Source: Thermoplasmatota archaeon
Lineage (GTDB): Archaea; Thermoplasmatota; Thermoplasmata; UBA10834
Assembly: GCA_016930135.1 (NCBI GenBank)
Contig: JAFGHM010000056.1
Location: forward strand, 1 to 34,754
Reading direction: 5' to 3'
DNA length: 34,754 nucleotides
Positions within the stretch are counted from its first letter, which is position 1; every line of letters starts with the position of its first letter. A model generated the notes under the pieces. It worked only from the letters and a program-made list of their open reading frames with translations, was not told where the DNA came from and did not search any database. The position numbers were made by a program, and so were the translations under genes. Positions 30,682-34,754 of the stretch are shown here, one piece after another.

Positions 30682-31119
30682 ATGTTGGATGAGAAGGACA
30701 CCGACATACTCGAGGCCCTCGTGGCCGACTCGAGGAACACGACCAAGGCCATCGCGAAGGCTCTCGACATCCCGAGGGCGACGGTGCACGACAGGATCGT
30801 CAAGATGGAGCAGAAGGGAATCATCAGGAGGTATACGGCCGTTCCGGACTACGCCAAGCTCGGCCTGGGCGTCACCGCCTTCATCCTCGTGCAGTTCGAA
30901 CCCGAGAAGGGAATATCGCAGAGGGACACTGCAGACGAGATTGCCCTGCTTCCTGGCATTTATGAGGTCCACATGATCTCGGGCGAGTACGACATGATAC
31001 TAAAGGTCCGAGGCTCGAGCATGGAGGACGTCGGAAGGCTGGTGATTGACAGGCTGCGCGACGTGAAAGGAGTCGCCAGGACCCTGACCTGCACGGTCTT
31101 CTCGACTGTGAAGGAGTAG
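30673..31119 (+). CDS. Lrp/AsnC-family transcriptional regulator
   Basis: Residues about 5-55 form the winged helix-turn-helix (LDEKDTDILEALVADSRNTTKAIAKALDIPRATVHDRIVKMEQKGII) and residues about 65-145 the RAM (Lrp-type ligand-binding) domain (VTAFILVQFEP, LPGIYEVHMISGEYDMILKVRGSSMEDV, RDVKGVARTLTCTVFSTVKE). The GEYDMILKV segment is the usual place of the amino-acid-sensing loop. ATG 30673 gives 148 residues. ATG 30682 (MLDEKDTD) would be leaderless, about 26 bases behind the TATA centre, and matches family N-termini better. The divergent arrangement with the asparagine synthetase suggests that it regulates that gene and itself. The ligand is inferred, not shown. It ends with TAG. Confidence 0.92.
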   Translation: MTIMLDEKDTDILEALVADSRNTTKAIAKALDIPRATVHDRIVKMEQKGIIRRYTAVPDYAKLGLGVTAFILVQFEPEKGISQRDTADEIALLPGIYEVHMISGEYDMILKVRGSSMEDVGRLVIDRLRDVKGVARTLTCTVFSTVKE

Positions 31120-31123
31120 GCGG

Positions 31124-32572
31124 TCAGGCCTTCCCAGCTCTCCTCTTCAGGAGTGCCTTCGATGTCTCAGCGACCTCGCCACCGACGGGCTCCACGCTGT
31201 GCTCCTTGAGAATCCTTCTGACCTCTTCTCCGGCCCTGTCCAGGATGGACTTCCTTCCGCGAGACACCCACGCGTCGAACGAGGAGCGGTCCGACACAAT
31301 GGGCATGAAATGCTCCCCTCTGAAATGTTCCATTGTGTGCCTCTGCCCGAGGTAGTCCCTCCCCACTCCTACCGCGTTGATGACATCAAGCGCAAGCGAC
31401 TCCTCGTCCACATCTATGCCCCTGACGATTCGCCCGATGATCTCTGATATCTCGCTGTCTATGACCAACTGCTCCAGCCAGACTGTCCTGCAGTCCTCGA
31501 GCAGCCCTATGCCCGCGATCATATCTGCACCGGCCATGATGGGCACGATTGCGCTGGCGAACTTGTCATAGGCGGCCTGCTCGTCGGGTTCCTTAGCTGT
31601 AGTGACGAAGCCTCCGACGAGCGCGGGAAAGCCGTAGTGATGGGCCATCTGCGCGAACGCAGCGGAGGTCAGCCCGTGCTCCGGGCTTCCGCCCGCCCTT
31701 GTCGAGGTCTTCATGTCGAGGTTGGCCATGCCACAGCTGAAAACAAATGCCGTCCCCGGCCGGTGCAACTGGATGACCGTATTGCCTGCCAGTGCTTCGG
31801 CGATCCCGACGGCGACCGAGCCAGCAAGCGTCGCGGGTCCCGTTGCGCCCGGCCCGGGCATCACGTAGAAGCAGATGGGTATCCCAGCGTCTGCGGCAGC
31901 AAGGCCCGCCTCGAGGCCTTCGCCCTCGATGACGAGGGGTGATGAGCTGGTGTGTATGGATGAGATGATGGGCCTCTTCCTCAGCTCTTCGCGTCCGCCC
32001 ACAGCAGCGGCTGCGAGCTCGATTACGTCCCCAACCTCCCAGCTCGTCGTATTGGTGGCGAGGGTGATGTGCTTCTCCGTGTTCTCAAGAGACGCCTGCA
32101 GATCATGTATGTGTCTCGTCCGCTGGGGCACGTCCTGCGACGTCACGTTCGGCCAGTTCACGCCATGGCCTCTCAGCGCATCGGCGACGAATGCGCTCCT
32201 GGCCACGTCGGCCCTCGTTGACTCCCTGCGCTGTCGCGTCTCGAAGTCCATGGCCTCGGTGCCGTTGCCGTCGCTGCAGACGTGGACATGGTCGAAGTCC
32301 AGGTGTGCGTCGTGCTTCTTCGTCCTGCCGTACAGTGTGACGGCCCGATCGTTCTTCCGAGCCATCTCCTCAACGAGAGTCGGAGGGAATCTCACGACCG
32401 CACTTTTCTCGTCCACCTCGCAACCAGCATCACGAAGCAGTTTCTGCACCTTTTCGCTCCGAACAGCAACTCCTGTGACTTCCAGGATCTCCAGCGCGGC
32501 ATACCTGATCTTCAGCACGCCCGCATTGTCGAGGACGTTCCGCCTGCAACGGACCGGAATACAGTTCGCCAT
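31124..32572 (-). CDS. MttB-superfamily methyltransferase, non-pyrrolysine (paralogue 1)
   Basis: This is a homologue of trimethylamine:corrinoid methyltransferase (MttB), full length at 482 residues. The TIM-barrel family features are present: ALEILEVTGVAV near the N-terminus, GCEVDEKSAVVRFPPTLVEE, PGATGPATLAGSVAVG, AGGSPEHGLTSAAFAQMAHHYGFP, AKEPDEQAAYDK and a C-terminal RSSFDAWVSRGRKSILDRA. In methanogen MttB, pyrrolysine sits three residues before the AK-PD-Q motif; the aligned residue here is Val323, encoded GTC, and no in-frame TAG exists. Non-Pyl MttB proteins of bacteria and archaea demethylate quaternary amines such as glycine betaine, proline betaine or carnitine, so substrates of that kind are likely. 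It follows paralogue 2 after 107 bases, with GAGGAG upstream of the ATG. Confidence 0.87.
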   Translation of the reverse strand: MANCIPVRCRRNVLDNAGVLKIRYAALEILEVTGVAVRSEKVQKLLRDAGCEVDEKSAVVRFPPTLVEEMARKNDRAVTLYGRTKKHDAHLDFDHVHVCSDGNGTEAMDFETRQRRESTRADVARSAFVADALRGHGVNWPNVTSQDVPQRTRHIHDLQASLENTEKHITLATNTTSWEVGDVIELAAAAVGGREELRKRPIISSIHTSSSPLVIEGEGLEAGLAAADAGIPICFYVMPGPGATGPATLAGSVAVGIAEALAGNTVIQLHRPGTAFVFSCGMANLDMKTSTRAGGSPEHGLTSAAFAQMAHHYGFPALVGGFVTTAKEPDEQAAYDKFASAIVPIMAGADMIAGIGLLEDCRTVWLEQLVIDSEISEIIGRIVRGIDVDEESLALDVINAVGVGRDYLGQRHTMEHFRGEHFMPIVSDRSSFDAWVSRGRKSILDRAGEEVRRILKEHSVEPVGGEVAETSKALLKRRAGKA

Positions 32573-32679
32573 CGGGTCTCACTCCTCTGTGCCTGTTCTG
32601 CCGCAGCGAAGGATAGATTGGAGGTCTGAAGAGACCATGTTCAGACCGGCCGCATCCGCAGGGCCGGCCAGCGATGGTC
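32573..32679. other. Intergenic region with two hairpins between the mttB paralogues
   Basis: GGTCT-GAAG-AGACC (32622-32635) forms a compact tetraloop hairpin, and CCGGCC/GGCCGG around 32645-32668 forms a GC-rich second one. Neither is followed by a T-tract on the minus strand, so message processing or partial termination between the two genes is more plausible than full termination. Confidence 0.35.
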
Positions 32680-34152
32680 CTAGTCCCTCTTGGTCTCGCC
32701 ACCCCACATCGGCTTCTTTGCCTTCTCGATGACGGCGTCGACCCTCTTCTGAGTGTCCGCATCCAAGGGCGGGACCCTGTGATTCTCCAGGATCCATCTG
32801 GTCTTCTCCCTTGCCTTGTCCACAAGGCTCTTGGAGCCGCTCGCGGACCACGCGTCGAAGGAGCGTCTGTCTATCAGGTCAGGCATGAAGTGCTCCCCCG
32901 CCCTGAGGTGCTGCATCGTGTGCTTCTGGGCAAGGAAGTTCTTGCCGACTCCGACCTTCTCGATTATGTCCAGGGCCATTGTGTCGTCGTCCGCCCATTC
33001 GCCCCTTATGAGCCTTGCAATCGAGCCGACGATCTCGTTGTCGATCACTATCTGCTCGTAGAAGAGGCAGCTGGAATCCTCGAGTAGGCCCACACCGCAC
33101 ATCAGGTCCGCACCGGCCAGCAGGGGACCGACGCATCCTGTGTAGTACTCGAGTACGGCCTGGTCCCCGGGCACCTTCGCGGTAGCGGATACGCCCACGC
33201 AAGAAGGCATCCCGTAGTAGTGCGCCAACTCCGTCGCTATGGCGCTCGAGATTGCGTGCTCAGGGCTGCCCCCGGCCCTGATCGTAGTGCGCATGTCCAG
33301 GGGCGCATTGCCCATGCCGTATATCACCGCAGAGCCGGGAGCGTGCAGCTGAGTCATCACGAGGGCGCTGAGCACCTCCGCGTTGCCGACCACGAGCGAG
33401 CCCACGAGGGTCACTGGGCCGGTCGCGCCGGGCTGAGGCATGCCAAAGAACACGAGCGGCACGCCGTGCTCGGCAAAGTAGAGGCTCGCGTCCATTACTC
33501 CCGCGTCGTGCTGCAGGGGAGCATAGGTGCACTGGAGGCACGAATGTATCGGCCTGTGCCTGAACTCCTTCTCCCCTCCCGCGGCGATGTAGCCGATCTC
33601 CGTGAGGTGCTTCGCGTCGCTGAGAGTCACGCCCGTCTCGTACATTATGTGCTTCTGGGTGTTGCTCATGGACGCGTCTAGGTCGTGAAGGTGCACGACG
33701 CTCGGATGCTTGTCGGTGGAGCTGACCATCGGCCAGTGTATGTGCACGTTCTGGAGGTAGTCGATGATCCTGGACGAGTCCGCCACATCCTTTTTCGTGG
33801 ACGGCCTCCTCTCGCCAGTCTCGAAATCCACAGCCACAGCGCCATTCCCGTTCGCCGTCATGTAGCTGTGGTCCAGGTCCAGCTTCGCGTCGTACTTCGG
33901 GTCTCTCGCGGCCAATGTGATGGAGGTCTTCTTCTTGGACAGGGCCTCTTCGACAAGGTGCGATGGTATCTTGGCTATCCTCTTGCTCTCGTCCACTTCG
34001 CAGCCGTTGTCCTTCAGGAGCTTCCTGCAGGCGACGCTGTCGACCTGCACGCCGACCTTCTCCAGGATGTGCAGCGTGCCCCAGTGGATCCTGTCGAAAT
34101 CGCTCTCGCTGAGTATTTGGAAGCGGACGCCCCGCTTGATGCCGAAAGCCAT
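32680..34152 (-). CDS. MttB-superfamily methyltransferase, non-pyrrolysine (paralogue 2)
   Basis: This is a second MttB homologue of 490 residues, clearly related to its downstream neighbour (shared HILEKVGVQV, GCEVDESKRIAKIPSHLVEE, PGATGPVTLVGSLVVG, AGGSPEHAISSAIATELAHYYGMP, AKVPGDQ, RRSFDAWSASGSKSLVDKA). The residue aligned with the pyrrolysine of Methanosarcina MttB is Ser322 (TCC). The only amber codon is the terminal stop, followed by a short frame of about a dozen codons. It would transfer a methyl group from a methylated amine to the corrinoid protein encoded just upstream. The ATG at 34152 sits seven bases after that gene's stop, with GGGTGAG as ribosome site, so the two are coupled. 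Substrate unknown; divergence from paralogue 1 suggests different substrates or a hetero-complex. Confidence 0.88.
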   Translation of the reverse strand: MAFGIKRGVRFQILSESDFDRIHWGTLHILEKVGVQVDSVACRKLLKDNGCEVDESKRIAKIPSHLVEEALSKKKTSITLAARDPKYDAKLDLDHSYMTANGNGAVAVDFETGERRPSTKKDVADSSRIIDYLQNVHIHWPMVSSTDKHPSVVHLHDLDASMSNTQKHIMYETGVTLSDAKHLTEIGYIAAGGEKEFRHRPIHSCLQCTYAPLQHDAGVMDASLYFAEHGVPLVFFGMPQPGATGPVTLVGSLVVGNAEVLSALVMTQLHAPGSAVIYGMGNAPLDMRTTIRAGGSPEHAISSAIATELAHYYGMPSCVGVSATAKVPGDQAVLEYYTGCVGPLLAGADLMCGVGLLEDSSCLFYEQIVIDNEIVGSIARLIRGEWADDDTMALDIIEKVGVGKNFLAQKHTMQHLRAGEHFMPDLIDRRSFDAWSASGSKSLVDKAREKTRWILENHRVPPLDADTQKRVDAVIEKAKKPMWGGETKRD

Positions 34153-34158
34153 CGGAAC

Positions 34159-34754
34159 TCACCCGACCAGTCTCTTGGCTACTTCGACCGCGCCTGATGC
34201 GTCGCCGCTGTAGCCGTCAGCGCCGATCTCCTTCGCGTATGTGTCCGTGACCGGTGCCCCGCCTATTAGGACCTTGACGGCCTTGTTCTTCTGCTTAAGT
34301 GGGGTTATTATGTCTGCCATCCTCGGCATCGTCGTCGTCATGAGAGCGGACATGGCCATCATGGTCGGACCGATCTCATCTGCCTTCTTCAAGAAGTCTG
34401 CGGTCGGGACATTCACGCCGAGGTCAATGACTTCGAAGCCGTTCGAGGAGAGCATCGTTGCCACCAGGTTCTTGCCGATTTCATGGATGTCATCCTGCAC
34501 GGTGCCGATGACAACCTTCCCCGCGCTCGACCGGTGCTGCCCAGAGGGCACGGCGGGCTCGAGTACGGCCAATGCGGCCTTCATCGCCTCTGCGCCCATG
34601 ACGAGCTCGGGTAGGAATATCTCTCCCTTGCCGAACTTCTCACCGACGGTCTTGATTCCTTCCGCCAATCCTTTCTCGATGGCGACGAGAGGATCTATGC
34701 CTTCCTTCAGTGCCTGCTTCGCGAGGTCGGCAATCGATTCCATCTCGTAGTTTA
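34159..34754 (-). CDS. Corrinoid (B12-binding) methyl carrier protein, 5'-truncated by window edge
   Basis: This MttC/MtbC/MtgC-type protein accepts the methyl group on cobalt. An N-terminal helical cap (KEGIDPLVAIEKGLAEGIKTVGEKFGKGEIFLPELVMGAEAMKAAL) is followed by the cobalamin domain with DIHEIGKNLV (the DxHxxG motif whose histidine ligates cobalt), VIDLGVNVP, MSALMTTTM and the C-terminal VLIGGAPVTDTYAKEIGADGYSGDA. The first in-window ATG (34743) gives 194 residues, but the frame stays open to the window end (…NYE before it), and family members have about 15-20 more residues there, so the true start probably lies outside. It heads the operon with the two MttB homologues. A matching MtbA-type methylcobamide transferase or a RamA activator is not in view. 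Confidence 0.93.
   Translation of the reverse strand, partial: NYEMESIADLAKQALKEGIDPLVAIEKGLAEGIKTVGEKFGKGEIFLPELVMGAEAMKAALAVLEPAVPSGQHRSSAGKVVIGTVQDDIHEIGKNLVATMLSSNGFEVIDLGVNVPTADFLKKADEIGPTMMAMSALMTTTMPRMADIITPLKQKNKAVKVLIGGAPVTDTYAKEIGADGYSGDASGAVEVAKRLVG

Noticed and set aside
31124-34152. Possible pyrrolysine codons inside the MttB homologues
   Set aside because: Both frames are uninterrupted; the aligned positions are GTC and TCC, and the only TAG is the natural stop of paralogue 2.
1-34754. CRISPR arrays, insertion sequences, integrases or attachment sites
   Set aside because: No repeat-spacer pattern, transposase or integrase motif or terminal repeat was seen; genes are densely packed housekeeping and metabolic genes.

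Overview
The window comes from an archaeon. Its information-processing genes are archaeal: ribosomal protein L10e, an RNase P protein (Rnp4/Rpp21), Dph2 of the diphthamide pathway, a ThrRS with the archaeal N-terminal domain, and the asparaginyl-tRNA-synthetase-derived asparagine synthetase. Many starts lie close behind AT-rich TATA boxes, several apparently leaderless, and others have GGAGG/GGTGA ribosome sites. The DNA is GC-rich, and TTG and GTG starts are frequent. The mix of corrinoid methyltransferases, an MtxX-like protein and these gene types suggests a euryarchaeal lineage, possibly Thermoplasmatota or relatives of methylotrophic methanogens. That placement is inference. TAG is a common stop codon here (about ten genes), which argues against routine pyrrolysine decoding.

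Layout. Positions 1-2757 (+) hold a lamin-tail-domain protein and a CPA2 cation/proton antiporter. Positions 2787-5128 (-) hold a small unknown gene, serS, a frame-disrupted CRM/YhbY RNA-binding gene and RNase P component 4. Positions 5210-9456 (+) hold L10e, dph2, an MtxX-like gene and the preQ0 genes queD-queC-queE. Positions 9462-11300 (-) hold thrS. Then come a CorA-like protein and a tandem-ACT protein (+), a winged-helix regulator with a conspicuous operator, a DUF2284 metal-binding protein and a 485-residue winged-helix/coiled-coil protein of unknown function (-).

Positions 15942-29615 are an amino-acid biosynthesis block. It has a leucine operon leuA/cimA-leuC-leuD-leuB (-), prephenate dehydratase (+), a DUF835 membrane protein, an operon thrC-hom-lysC-ilvD (-) with tight or overlapping junctions, and thrB (+) divergent from thrC. 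Next is an archaeal asparagine synthetase divergent from an Lrp/AsnC regulator. The right edge (31124-34754, -) is an operon of a corrinoid protein and two MttB-superfamily methyltransferases that carry no in-frame amber codon.

The most interesting observation is upstream of leuA. A 19-codon leader ORF with a perfect Shine-Dalgarno encodes a peptide with seven leucines and two isoleucines, four of the leucines consecutive. It overlaps one arm of a hairpin whose other arm covers the leuA ribosome-binding site, and a separate 9-bp inverted repeat brackets the leader. This looks like a ribosome-mediated leucine attenuator in an archaeon, a mechanism known well from bacteria (leuL) but, to my knowledge, not established in archaea. 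Other points are the reading-frame break in the CRM gene, a probable CTG start for queE, a CorA homologue without the GMN motif, and an operator-like inverted repeat in front of the winged-helix regulator.
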